A stretch of DNA of 64,000 bases from Gentiana macrophylla. Lineage: Eukaryota; Streptophyta; Magnoliopsida; Gentianales; Gentianaceae. How positions within the stretch are numbered: the first letter of the stretch is position 1; every line of letters begins with the position of its first letter. The notes below the pieces were generated by a model. It was given only the letters and a program-made list of their open reading frames with translations. It was not told where the DNA came from and searched no databases. Below are positions 1 to 11,830 of the stretch, one piece after another. The stretch covers positions 93,476,773 through 93,540,772 of the forward strand of contig CM047817.1 in the NCBI GenBank assembly GCA_026214975.1, read 5' to 3'. The position numbers were made by a program, and so were the translations under genes.

Positions 1-2562
1 ATTAGCACTAAGCTTAACGGTCCGATAAACGTAATCAAACATCATCGGTTTAAATGGGTACAGATTACTAAGTTCACCACATCGAAGAGGCTTACGTGAA
101 AAGAATTCGAGTAAAGGCTTATTTATCAAAGGTCTATGCAAAAATACTAGCCAATCGAGCACAAGTATGGGAATATAACAAGTAAAAGAACCAAAATAAA
201 ACTCATGCTCGATGGATTTTTTTAAAATCTCAAAATTTCAATTTTTTTCACAAAAGATAATAAATTGAACAAATAGGTACAAGCAATCCTCCCCACACTT
301 AAATAACAACATGTCCTACAAGTTGTGCATTAAGAAAGATTTAATGATTGTAGTTCAAGGTTGTAATTTCGAAGCGGTCCTGAGTCGATCTGTAAACGCT
401 TGAAGAAGCGTAGATCGTGGGACCATCCACTGAAAACTCATTTCATCTAAAAGCTCACAAGCCGCTATATTTAAATATCCTCGCACACTTGAAAACAAAA
501 CAAAACGCACTTCGTGGGTAGGGGCACAAAAGATGATAGAGCAAGGCATTATCACTGAACAAAGCATAAGCAATGCAAAAATTGACAAAACTGAATCTAT
601 GTAGAAAAGTGAGTGCATAAATGTAACATTGGCAGGAAGGAATGAATCTTATGGATTTTTCAAATTACTTAAAAATGCAAGTTACCTAACCACAGTAAAA
701 CCGACACCAAAACCTAGACTATTAACACAAGACAAAAACTAGCCCCTTATTCAACAAAAACAAAATAATAGAAAATAATAATAATAAAAAAAACTATTCT
801 TATTATTGGGTTGCTCCCTAACAAGCGCTTTGTTTATATCTTGGCTGAGACACACTTACTATTCAGTTCGGATCGTGCCACTTAATCTTCCTTCCGCCAC
901 TACTGTAAGCTCGGGTCATTAGCTATGGCTAAAAACATCATCTCACACATGGGGTTAAGTTCTTTACCGCTTCCAAACATTCTTAATTTTCTCATCATGA
1001 CTCTTCTTCTTCAATCTTCTTTAATCGCGGCCTCCCGCTTAAATTCTTACATATCCCAACCACATGTAACTTCTCTATCGACCAACGCCATCATTCTCGT
1101 AAAACAAATCGGCTAAACTCACAAACTCATTGACTTCGTGGAGTACCTACACCCGAGGATGCTCGGTGAAGTGAACAATCAAAGGCTTCCTTTGGGTTGA
1201 CTGATATAATGCTTACACTTTGACCATTCATCGAACAGCTCGGGTCACCATGACTCTTTAGTTCTAAACACTCTGGTGAACGATTTGGAGAATTTCAAAG
1301 GACCGGACCATCGTGGTCCCGCCTTACTGGTGAACAGATGTAACCTGAATTGTACAATAAAACTTGTTCCCAAACTTGAAATTCTCGCTTGATTTTGGCA
1401 TCGTGAAGGAGTTTTGTCTTTTCCTTACTTATCCCGGGCGCCTGTGAGTTCAAGTCTAATTGTCCTAACCTATGCAACAACCAATCGGTGCTACTACAAG
1501 ATCGGGAATCAAAGTTTAAGAACTTAATGGCCCAATACGCCTATGCTCTAAATTCCACTGGCAAGTGGCATGATTTTCCATACACCATCCGGGAGCAGGG
1601 TGACGTGCCCGGCTGGTCTTATAGTGCGCTGATATGCCCATACAGACATCATCCCTTTGAGACTCAGCCCTTTCTACGATCACACGCTTTTCCAGATCTT
1701 CTTTAAACTTTAGCGTTGCTTTTTCAACCTCGACCACTAGTCATGGATGGCCATGCTGGTGCTAATTTTGTGCCGGACACTCATATTTCTCAAGAACTTT
1801 CCAGAGGTCGGTTGCAAAAGCAGTGTACCTTCATCACTTATCAAGGCGCTGCGGGACACCCAACATCACAAAGATGTTTTTCGTAAACTTCATGACCGCT
1901 TTATGATCATTGTGAGTCGTGGCTTGAGCCTCCACCGCATTTCGGAGTACGTAATTACTGCAGATGGTAAGATGTATTTATTACTAGATGACGCATTGAA
2001 TGGTCCCATAAAATCATGCCCCATACATCAAAGACTTCGATTCTAAAATTGGGTTTCTAATGGCATGTCGGAAACGCCTTTGTTAAAGTTCGGTTCTTTT
2101 GACACCTATCACAAGCTTTACGTAAAAGCTTCCTGATCTTTGAAGATCAGCCGCCAGGCTTTGGATTGGAAAGATCTTTAAGAACGGTCTTCCATGACTA
2201 AATGACCGCCGCGGTCCACCGTGGCATTGCTTCAATAATATCAACGCTGTTTTATTCTGGAATACATCTTTCTCAAAGAAACCATCTTTATAAATCTCAA
2301 GAGGTAAGGTTCATCCTAAACGAATGTTTCTGTTACAATCGCAGAAAATTTCTTCTTCTCCCGATAAGACACCCTCGGATCTGTGACACCTGGAATGTGC
2401 TAAGTTGACGGTAGTAGCATACCAAGGATTTTTATGGAGTGTAATCTTGTTCATGACATGAGTACACATTCCTGAGAGGGAAGGTAAAGGTCTATCCTCT
2501 GTCAGTTCTTTCACTTCTCTTCATCCTTCATTCTAAACATATGGATCATCTACTCAAGCTTT
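1..2562 (-). pseudogene. Duplicate, degraded copy of element D 3' region with integrase remnant
   Basis: This stretch aligns base for base, with many small indels, to 38208-40788. It holds the spacer between integrase and the 3' end of an Athila-like element (about 1-1300) and a minus-strand integrase remnant (about 2500-1295). Short patches of the integrase C-terminal part remain readable, for example the run ISKEKTKLLHDAKIK encoded near 1400. No frame stays open for more than about 70 codons on the coding strand, whereas the sister copy has a 314-codon frame. The differences concentrate at CAG/CTG positions, so much of the damage may be consensus error. It is either a real segmental duplicate or an unpurged overlap of the same locus. 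Confidence 0.8.
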
Positions 2563-2688
2563 CACTACCACTAGAATTTTCGCTTTTCCGACGGGATTCG
2601 GGAGTGAAATATGGTCGAGGGAAGTAATCTTCACCAATTTCCACGTGGGTTTTAAGCGGTTTACTCAAAAATAATTAAGAAAGGAAAA
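2563..2688. mobile_element. Left end of a CACTA transposon (duplicate of the CACTA-2 left end)
   Basis: The sequence begins with a CACTA-type terminus (CACTACCACTAGAATTTT) and a fragment of the TTTCCGAC subterminal repeats. It matches 40789-40904 at the same insertion point in the same host element. It is cut off by the assembly gap. The exact first base is uncertain (2563 or 2569) because the copy carries indels. Confidence 0.75.
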
Positions 2689-2788
2689 NNNNNNNNNNNN
2701 NNNNNNNNNNNNNNNNNNNNNNNNNNNNNNNNNNNNNNNNNNNNNNNNNNNNNNNNNNNNNNNNNNNNNNNNNNNNNNNNNNNNNNNN
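2689..2788. other. Assembly gap, exactly 100 N
   Basis: One hundred consecutive N, the usual placeholder for a scaffold gap of unknown size. On its left the contig stops inside a CACTA transposon; on its right the next contig starts inside the LTR of element B. At least 1 kb of B's 3' LTR and B's left flank must be missing here. Confidence 0.99.
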
Positions 2789-3379
2789 AATCCACAATGA
2801 GCGAACATAAAGAAAATAAAACTAAAGACTTAAAAGCTAAAATTGTATGAACTGCTTTTGTGTTGTAGTGGTGTGTGTTCTCAACATACGTGGGTACTCT
2901 TTGTTTATATAGAGGAGTTGTAGCCGACATAGGAGAATCGAAGATTGACATGCATTTATCACACTAGGCTCGGGTGACCGAACCTACACGCCGGTCGACC
3001 GAATGGTATGGCTCGGTCGATCGAGCCTCCTCTTCACGCTGCTTTCACACTCGGTTCGTCTGACTTGTTCCCCACTCCATGCTTTTGAACCGATCTGATT
3101 TATCTTTCTTTAATGCTCCGATTTTCTTCTCTTTTATCTTGAGATCTCCGATTGTATGATAATTATCTTCCGATTTATCATGATCTGCAAAATCAAGCAT
3201 TTATCACACAATTAATTGCTCTTTTATAATAAAATAGCTAAATACCAATTATCATATTAATAATCACTTATCATTAAATAATAAATATAAACACGTGATT
3301 AAATATGAAATATATATAATTAACTCCGATTTAAGGTTATAATTGATGACATAAATGGGTATATTTTAAATCATCATCA
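2789..3379 (-). repeat. 3' LTR of element B, partial (U3 part)
   Basis: Matches 22409-22993 of the 5' LTR. It ends on the plus strand in TCATCATCA, followed at once by the polypurine tract. It contains the TATA box (TTTATATAG on plus, about 2903-2912) and two GGTCGACC-like palindromes upstream of it in element orientation. About 1 kb corresponding to 21394-22408 lies in the gap. Confidence 0.9.
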
Positions 3380-3380
3380 A

Positions 3381-3397
3381 AATGCCCCCACTTAAAC
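3381..3397 (-). promoter_or_regulatory. Polypurine tract of element B
   Basis: On the minus strand AAGTGGGGGCATTT directly precedes the LTR start TGATGATGATT. In this class of element it primes plus-strand DNA synthesis. The same arrangement occurs in element A at 7622-7637. Confidence 0.85.
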
Positions 3398-4838
3398 TTT
3401 AGCTTCGTCCCGAACAAAGCATCCATAAGTCATTTCCCAAGACAACATTTTCTCGTGGGTCAACTCATACTTACACAAGAAACCTGAGTCAACTCATACC
3501 AATCATGCTCATAAAATAACATTATTCACTACTCGCTATGAATCGATGTGATCGAAGTGTGCATGTGCATTGATTTCATATAAATGTAGCAAGATTAGAG
3601 TTTATGGACTTCATATCTAAATTCACCAACATCGACATTCATACTTCTTATGCCTCTTAATGGTTAAAGCACTAGAACAATAAGCAAGGCGTATCTATCG
3701 GGTTTTGGACTTGGAGACCGAGTACTACTCAAAGCCTCTTAAAGAGTTGAATATTCTTTTTCATATCTTCATATTTTTCTGATACTATCAACCTCAAGAA
3801 GGAAAACTTTTTGGGCATCCCTCTATCTTAGATCAAATATTAGCATCGAATATTACCACAAGCTGCCGAGGCTACTTTGGTAACTTACTACAAGCCCAAG
3901 TTTTAATACATTGTCAAAACACAGACGCCCCAAGCTTATTACTCCGCTTTTGTTGGCTAGAAAGATCGAATAATACATCAATCGACAAACATCGACACTA
4001 GAGTCCTCATAACCAATTATCTACGCAATGTACACATACTTCTTTCAATTATTATAATTCATGCGGTACTCAAATGATTCACATGTTGAGTAATTGAACA
4101 ATACCTAACTACTTGCAATTGTTGGCATGAATATCCTTAAGTTTACTAACAATTTATCGCAAAGTATAATATGACCACGTACTCACGCAACTTGGTTCAT
4201 TTCCTATTAATTCTAAGTATAAGAACTTCACAAGTTTAAGTGCACTGAGTTAAACAACTTGGCATTTATCCATAAAAATTTTTAAATTTGGCTCAATATT
4301 GTCTCAAGATTCGTTCCATTAACATATAGCACAATATGTAGCTAAGTCCCCCGCCTACTTAAACATGCGGTGTCCTCAATGGCAAAAATAAATGAGAGTT
4401 CAAGATGAAAGACTTAGCTCTGGAAAGCGGCTCCCAAGTAAAGGAACAATATCGGGTAATCATCGCACACGTGTGAGAGACAGACACATCCTGTATAAAC
4501 AGACAAGCTCCACGAAATCGTCAAATACCATGTCTGAAGGAAGTTATAAAATAATGTGGCATTAATTAGATATAGATATCTAAAAGCAGTTTAAGCTTAC
4601 TTTATTTTATACTTTGCCATGAACAAGACCAAAAGGATTTAAACTCAGATAAAAACTCACATGACGGCTATCAAGGAAAAACCTCGTTTATTCGAACTTA
4701 GACTCGGAACATGGCGAGATGAAAAACCGTGATAGGCGCGATGCTACTTTATTAAAAAGAAAACGAAAAAAAGGATAGTTATAGGTAGTAGTTCTAAGTT
4801 TATAGTCGCTAGCTCGACTCACTTTCAAGATGGTTTAT
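3398..4838 (-). other. Non-coding 3' spacer of element B
   Basis: About 1.4 kb between the integrase end and the polypurine tract, homologous to 7638-9098 in element A. No frame of meaningful length is seen on either strand, so there is no evidence of an env-like gene. Long 3' spacers are usual in Athila elements. Confidence 0.7.
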
Positions 4839-6026
4839 TCATAGAGCGGGGTCATCGGTACAAAACTTCCTCCTCTCGGCCCAGTGCGGAAGCCCGTGAT
4901 AATGCTTAATCACGATGTCCATTGACCACAAATCTGGACTCGTCTTTAAAATTAAATAGCTCCACCGCTCCCCAGGAAGGAAAGAGCGTGTTGTACTTGA
5001 AATGGGCCACACCATCTTGATTTCAACTTTCCCGGGAAGAGTCTTAAGCGCGAATTGTATAAGAGGCTGATCACCCTCTTGAAAAGGTCCTATCCGAATC
5101 TTCTTGTCATGGAACTTCTTCGCGCTCTCCTTGAAAATCTTGGCATTCTCGTATGCCTCTGGCGAAACTCTCCTCAGGCGAGTTAATTCCAACATCCTCT
5201 TCTCACCGACCAACGTCTCATCAAATTTAGCATCCTCGTGGCCCACATGGCCCGGTGCTCGATTCTACAGTAGATGGCATGCCTTTCCAAAACAATCCTA
5301 TGGTGACATTCAATCGAGGTTTTATATGCAGTCCTATAAGCCCACAAAGCGTCGTCTAAGCGTAACGACCAATCGCTTTCTGCGTATTGGCGGTTTCTCC
5401 GGATACGCTTTATCTCGATTGGTGACTTACTGCCCACTAGTTCACGGGGTGATATCTTTTGATGCTGGCTTATGCCGAACCCCATATTTAATCATCAGCC
5501 GTTCAAAAGGTTTATTACAAAAATGACTACCATTGTCGCTTATAATCGCCCTCGGCGTCCCAAACCTTGTAAAAATGTTCTTCTTCAAGAATCTAACCAC
5601 AATCCTAGCATCGTTAGTAGGTGAAAGCAATGGCCTCGACCCATTTGGATACATAATCTCACAAAGAACTAAGATATATCGGTTGAATAATGATGAAGTG
5701 AAGGGTCCAACAAAATCTATTCCCCAAGCGTCAAAAAGCTCCACTTCTAAGATGCTCTTGAGTGGCATCTCATTCCTCCTTGAAATATTACTTCCGTCAT
5801 TTGACAAGAATGACATGCCTTTGCATATTGGTGTGCATCCTTAAACAATGCCGGCCAATAAAAACCGCATTGGAGGACCTTAGCCGCGGTTTTTCTCCCC
5901 ATAGTGTCCTCCAACTTCATAGGAATGACAATGCTTGAGGATATCATTATATTCTTCCTCGGGCACACATCTTCGAAAAACATTATCAGATCCTAGCTTA
6001 AACAAGTACGGTTCATCCCAATAGTA
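4839..6026 (-). pseudogene. Integrase region of element B (frameshifted)
   Basis: Three overlapping minus-strand frames together cover an integrase. 5747-5983 has the zinc-binding region ([18 protein letters not shown] then CHSCQ). 5442-5816 has the catalytic core with the first Asp in GIDFVGPF and the second in ISDNGSHFCN. 4839-5485 carries the rest of the core and the C-terminal DNA-binding part. The integrase would insert the retrotransposon cDNA in the nucleus. At least two frameshifts separate the parts. The N-terminal joint is where element A is inserted, so the upstream pol half lies at 16640-21036. Confidence 0.85.
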
Positions 6027-6031
6027 GTGTC
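6027..6031. repeat. Target-site duplication of element A, left copy
   Basis: GTGTC immediately before the LTR start TGATGG. The right copy at 16634-16638 reads ATGTC. The uninterrupted homologous site in element A (about 10278-10300, AATAATAGTGTCTAAGATC) contains one GTGTC, as expected for a 5-bp duplication. Confidence 0.8.
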
Positions 6032-7621
6032 TGATGGAGGTCAAGTTGAATTATTAACTCGAGACCTACTAACCCACTAGCAAGAGAACTAGGTTCAATT
6101 GTAGTATAGCCAGAGGCAGTCGAAAGTCGATCCCACGAGAGACTCGGCACAAACAAAACACAACTTACTTTATCAGACTTAAATTAAAAGGGCGGTCTAC
6201 GACCAACTAAATCTTGTAAATAAAATAGCGACAACCACAAGACACAAAAATACCACAAAGACAAATCAAAGACTACTAAAACCACGGATAATACGGTTGA
6301 TATTATCTAGACAAATAGTATTGATTACGCTAGTAGATCATAACTCCCTCATGTGAATTAGGTTGATAATGAGACAAAACAAGCGTTCAAGATTAATTAT
6401 TCTCGACTACGGAGTCATCCCTCAAGGTAGATTTAGCTCGGTTAGGCCATCTAAATCATCGTTGCCTCCATTACGTGACTTAAGCTTTTTAATGCCTCCA
6501 TCTCATATAACCCGACACAATTATTTAACTAGGGGATGCCGGTATAAACCGTAACCTCATCTAAGCAACATTCCTATGGTTAGCGTATTTTAGATGCCGA
6601 TTCAATCTATATCCTAAGTAACAATCACTTTTTGAGTTTCATGTTAAATTATGATGACGAATAATTAAGTTGATCAGTTTAACTACTCGTTTTAATTCCA
6701 ATTCGGAGAATCGACGTAGTCGAAGCCGATCATGATATTGCCCTACAAAAATTGCCAGGCTCGGTCGGCCGAGCAAAGACTTTTCGGGCGACCGAGTGAC
6801 ACGTCTAGTCGACCGAACACGGTTCTGCTCGGAACAAATCATGACTACTTCTTAACGTTTCTAACCTAAACACATGGGTTCAGTAAATAGATCTACATCA
6901 TGCATGATCAATACAAATAAAATTACTCCATAATAAAACACAAATGAGATCTACGAATAAAGATTGCATAATTGAATAGTCATACCCTCGAAGGCGAGGC
7001 GACTCCCACTCTTTGTGCGCTCCTAATCGGAGAATCCGGCGAATCCACAATGAACGAACATAAGGAAAATAAAACTTAAAAACTAAAATTGCATAAATTG
7101 TTTGTGTTGTAGTGGTGTGTCTTCTCAATTTACGTAGATCTCTTTGTTTATATAGTTGTTGTAGCCGACATAGGGAGAATCCGTAAGATTGACACGCATT
7201 TATCACCTTAGGCTTGGGTGACCGAACCTACACGCTCGGTCGACCGAATGGCATGGCTTCGGCCGACCGAGCCACCTTCACGCACGCTTTCACACTTGGT
7301 TCGTCGACTTGTTCCCCACTTCACTCGCTTGTCTTGATCGATTAATCTTTTCTTCAATGCTCGATTTTCTTCTCTTTATCTTGAGATCTCTCTGATTGTG
7401 TGGTGATTATCTTCCGATTTATCATGATCCGCAAAATCGACATTTATCACACAATTAATTGCTCTTTTATAATAAAAACATTTAAATACCAATTATCATA
7501 TTAATAATCACTTATCATTAAATAATAAATAAAAACACGTGATTAAATATGAAATATATATAATTGACTCGATTTAAGGTTATAATTGATGACATAAATA
7601 GGTATATTTTAACCGTCATCA
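6032..7621 (-). repeat. 3' LTR of element A
   Basis: 1590 bp, starting TGATGG and ending CCGTCATCA on plus, paired with 15040-16633. It contains a TATA box (CTATATAAAC on minus, about 7146-7155), GGTCGACC-type palindromes near 6750-6820 and 7225-7275, and an AT-rich U3 start. The polypurine tract follows at 7622. Confidence 0.93.
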
Positions 7622-7637
7622 AAATGCCCCCACTTAA
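7622..7637 (-). promoter_or_regulatory. Polypurine tract of element A
   Basis: Minus-strand AAGTGGGGGCATTT abuts the LTR start TGATGACGG. It has the same sequence and placement as in element B. Confidence 0.87.
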
Positions 7638-9098
7638 ACTTTGCTTCGTCCCGAACAAAGCATCAATAAGTCATTCCCAAGACAACATTTTACTCGTGGC
7701 CTAACTCATACTTACACAAGAAACCCCTAGAGTCAACTCATACCGAGTCATGCTCATAAGATAAGTATTATCCACTACTCGCATATGAATCGAAGTGATT
7801 GTGTGCATGTGCGTTGGTTTTATATAAATGTAGCCAGATTTAGAGTTTATGCAGACTTAATATCTAAATTCACCAACATCAAGATTCATACTTCTTATGC
7901 CTCGCAATGGTTAAAGCACTAGAACAATAAGCAAGAGCGTATCTATAGGTTTTTGGACTTGGAGACCTGAGTACTACTCAAGCCTCTAAAAATTAATATT
8001 TTCAATTTTTGCATATGTTTTGAATACTACTAATCTCAAGGAAGAAAACTTTTTAAATGAGTATCTCCCTATCTTAGATCATGCATAGCACCGAATATTA
8101 CCACAAGCGCAGGCTACTTTGGTAATTTTTCTACAAGCCAGTGTTTTAATGCATTGTCAAAACACAGTGCGTCCCAAGCTTATTACTCCGCTCTTGTTGG
8201 CTAGAAGATCGAGAATACATCGATCGACAAATATCGATATTAGGTCCTCATAACCACTTATCTACGCATTGTACACATACTTCTTTCAATTATTATAACT
8301 CATGCGGTACTAAGCGATTCATATGTCGAGTAATTGAACAATACCTAACTACTTGCAATTGTTGGCATGAATATCCTTAAGTCTACTAACAATTTATCGC
8401 AAAAAGTATAATATGACTACGTTACTCACGCAACTTGGTTCATGTCCTATTAATTCTAAGTATAAGAACTTCACAAGTTTAAGGGTACGAGTTAAACAAC
8501 TTGGCATTTATCCATAAAATTTTTAAAATTTGGCTCAATATTGTCTCGATGTACCGTTTCCTTGATCGCAACATATAGCACAATATACATATATATAGCT
8601 AAGTCCCCTTTGCACTTAAACATGGCATTGTCCTCAATGACAAAAATAAATGAGAGTTCAAGATGAAAGACTTAGCTCACAGAAACGCTCCCAAGTAAAG
8701 GAACAATATCGGAGTAATCATTGTACTGCAGTGGAGAGAGACACATCCTGTATAAACAAACAAGCTCCACGAAATCGTCAAATACCATGTCTATGGAAGT
8801 TATAAAATAATGTGGCGATAATTAGATATAGATATCTAAAACGGTTTAAGCCACTTTACTTTATAACGCCAAGGACAAGACCAAAAGGGATTTAAACCTA
8901 AATAAAAAAAAAGAAAAAAAAAAACTACATGACGGCTATCAAGGAAAAAACCTCGTTTATTCCGAACTTAGACTCGGGACATGGCGAGATGAAAAAAACG
9001 TGATAAAGCATGCTACTTTATTAAAAAGAAAAACAAAAGATAGTTATGTAGTAGTTCTAAATTTAAAGTCGCTTAGCTCGACTTCATTTCAAGATGGT
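7638..9098 (-). other. Non-coding 3' spacer of element A
   Basis: Homologous to 3398-4838. No credible frame on either strand. It contains A-rich stretches near 8905-8930 and 9015-9045. Confidence 0.7.
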
Positions 9099-10501
9099 TT
9101 ATTCATGAGCCAGGGTCCTCGAGGTACAAGACTTCCTCCTCGACCTCCGCGGCAGCCCGTGATAATGCTTAATACGATGTCCATTGACCACAAATCGGAC
9201 TCGCTTTTGAAATTGAATAATTCCTTTGCTCGGAAGGAAAAACTTCGTTGTACTTGAAATGGGCCACACCATCTTGATTTTAACTTGCCCGGAAAGAGCC
9301 TTAAAGCGCGAGTTGTACAGAGAACCGTCCACCCTCTTGAAAGGTCCTATCTAGAATCTTTTGGCATGGAACTTCTTCGTGCGCTCCTTGAAAATTTTGG
9401 CATTCTCGTATGCCTCTAAACGAAACTCCTCCAGGCGAGTTAATTCTAACATCCTCTTCTCACCGGCCAATGTCTCATCAAAATTTAGCATTAATGTTGC
9501 CCACATGGCCCGGTGCTCCGAGTTCCACAGGTAGATGACATGCTTTTCCAAAACAATCCTATCACGGTGACATTCCAATCGAGGTTTTATATGCGATCCT
9601 ATATGCCCATAAAGCGTCGTCTAAACGTAACGACCAATCCTTCTAGTTGTATTGTGATTTTCTCCAGGATACGCTTGATTTCTCGATTGGTGACTTCTAC
9701 ACTGTCCCACTAGTTTGGGGTGATATGCGGTTGCTAGCTTATGTCGAACCCCATACTTAATCATCGACCTTTCAAAAGGTTTATTACAAAAATGACTACC
9801 ATTGTAAACTATAATGCGCCTCGGCGTCCCAAACCTTGTAAAAATATTCTTTTTCAAGAATCTAACCACAACCCTAGCATCGTTAGTAGGGAAGCAATGG
9901 CTTCAACCCATTTGGATACATAATCAATGCCAACTAAGATGTATCGGTTAGATAATGATGAAGTGAAGGGCCCAACGAAATCTATTCCCCAAACATCAAA
10001 AGTTCTACTTAAGATACTCTTGAGTGGCATCTCATTCCTCCGAAATATTACTGTCATTTGACAAGCATGACATCCTCTCTGCATATTGGTGTGCATCCTT
10101 AAACAATGTCGGCCAATAAAACCGCATTGGAGGACCTTGGCATGATTTTATCTCCCCCAGTAGTGTCCTCCAACTTCATACGAATGACAATGCTTGAGAT
10201 ATCATTATACTCTTCCTCGGGCACACATCTTGAAAAACATTATCGATCCTAGCTTAAACAAATAAGGCTCATCCCAATAATAGTGTCTAAGATCTTTAAA
10301 GAATTTTTTTCCTTTCTTGGGCAAAGGAGATTCGTGGCGGTACTTTGCGGAGAGATAATTGACAAACAAACTAAACCACGGTTGTTTCTTCTCCTTCACA
10401 ACCTCTATTCGCGAAGAAACTGCAGCACAATCATCATGTCCTCCGATGGTGGTGATGGAGAAAAGTTGTTCATCAGGAAAAGATTCTCCTATTTCAGGCA
10501 A
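9099..10501 (-). pseudogene. Integrase region of element A (frameshifted)
   Basis: Minus-strand integrase in several frames. 10205-10501 runs from the RNase H tail to WDEPYLFKLG. The zinc-binding part is degraded near 10060-10220. 9854-10096 has [17 protein letters not shown] with the first catalytic Asp. 9621-9869 has the second Asp region (IIVYNGSHFCNKPFER) in which the expected Asp codon reads Tyr. 9099-9578 is the C-terminal part. The Asp-to-Tyr change would destroy catalysis if real, but neighbouring indels suggest consensus error. Element B keeps Asp at this position. Confidence 0.85.
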
Positions 10502-11020
10502 TTCCTCACCATCCTCTAACTTGTAAAGCGCGACGGATGATCGGCCACCACGTTCTCACTTCCTTTCTTATCTCGGATTTCTCGTCAAATTCTTGCGAAG
10601 AATAGAATCCATCTCAGCGATCTCGGCTTTGAATCTTGCTTTGCTAGGAGATACTTAAGAGCCGCATGGTCATCCATCAGGTGACTTTAGATCCTACTAA
10701 GTCGATCTAAACTTGTCAAAAGCGAAGATAACGGCCAAAAGCTCCTTCTCCGTTGTGGCGTAATTTCTTTGGGCAGCATTCAAAGTCCGGCTTGCATAAT
10801 AAATGGGCCTAAAAATCTTATCCTTTCTTTGACCCAAAGCGGCGCCAACAAGATATCACTTGCATCACACATCGGTTCAAGCGGAAGATCCCAATCCGGT
10901 GCGACTAGGGGCAGGTGCGATAATCAATCTACTTTTTATTTCGTTGAAGGCTTTTATGCACTCATTAGAAAACACGATAGTACATCCTTGGCCAATAATT
11001 CGGTAAGAGGTCTAGAGATT
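10502..11020 (-). pseudogene. RNase H region of element A
   Basis: Homologous to 16787-17380 in element B. The conserved end of Athila RNase H ([13 protein letters not shown] motif) is recognisable near 10530-10555 but broken. It would degrade the RNA strand during reverse transcription. No long frame remains open. Confidence 0.75.
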
Positions 11021-11830
11021 AGGAAAAGTCCTTGATAAACCTACGATAAAATCCGGCGTGGCCTAAAAAACCTCGCAAAGTTTTAAGATTAGTAGGTGGA
11101 GGTAGTTTCTCGATCACCTCGACTTTAGCTCTATCCACCTCTATACCGTTCTTGGATATCACGGTGACCTAGTACTATACCTTCCGTAACCATCAAATGA
11201 CACTTCTCTCCGATTAAGCACAAGATTAGTCTCTTCACATCTCTTCAACACTCGTGCTAGATGTGTGAGACATGAATCGAAATCGTCTCCAAATGCGGAG
11301 AAATCATCCATAAAGATTTCCAAGAAATCTTCCACCATAATCCATAAATGGTGACATCATACACCGTTGAAATGTCGGCGGGCGTTGCACAATCAAATGG
11401 CATTCGATTATAAGCAAATGTCCCATATGGGCATGTAAATGTCGTTTTCTCACGATCCTCGGGTGAGATGTGGATTTGATAGTATCCGAATACCCGTCAA
11501 GAAAACAATAAAGCATGCCCGCTCAGTCTCTCGAGCATTTGATCGATGAAGGAAGAGGAAAGTGGTCCTTACGAAGTTGCGTCATTTAGTTTCCTAAAGT
11601 CTATGCACACTCGATGACCGTGATTAGCCTCACAGAATTAACTCATTCAACTCATTGGCTTGCACCGTCAATCCTCCTTCTTGGGAACTACGTGGATAGG
11701 GCTTACCCATTCGCTATCGAAGAATTGGAAATATAATTCCCATTTCTAGCATTTTTATAACCTCATCCCTAACCACGTCTTTTAATTGCGGGGTTAAACG
11801 CCTCTGAGGTTGTGCAACCGCTTTCTTTCG
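11021..11830 (-). pseudogene. Reverse transcriptase region of element A
   Basis: Homologous to 17389-18160. The catalytic motif reads FMDD in the run FMDDFSAFGD near 11295-11320, and the palm segment YCFLDGYS lies near 11485-11510. Several frameshifts and an in-frame stop are present. In the fused polyprotein this enzyme copies the element RNA from the tRNA-Asp primer. Confidence 0.82.

Noticed and set aside
7638..9098. Env-like gene in the 3' spacer of an Athila element
   Set aside because: No open frame, signal peptide or membrane segment could be found in this spacer or its counterpart at 3398-4838.
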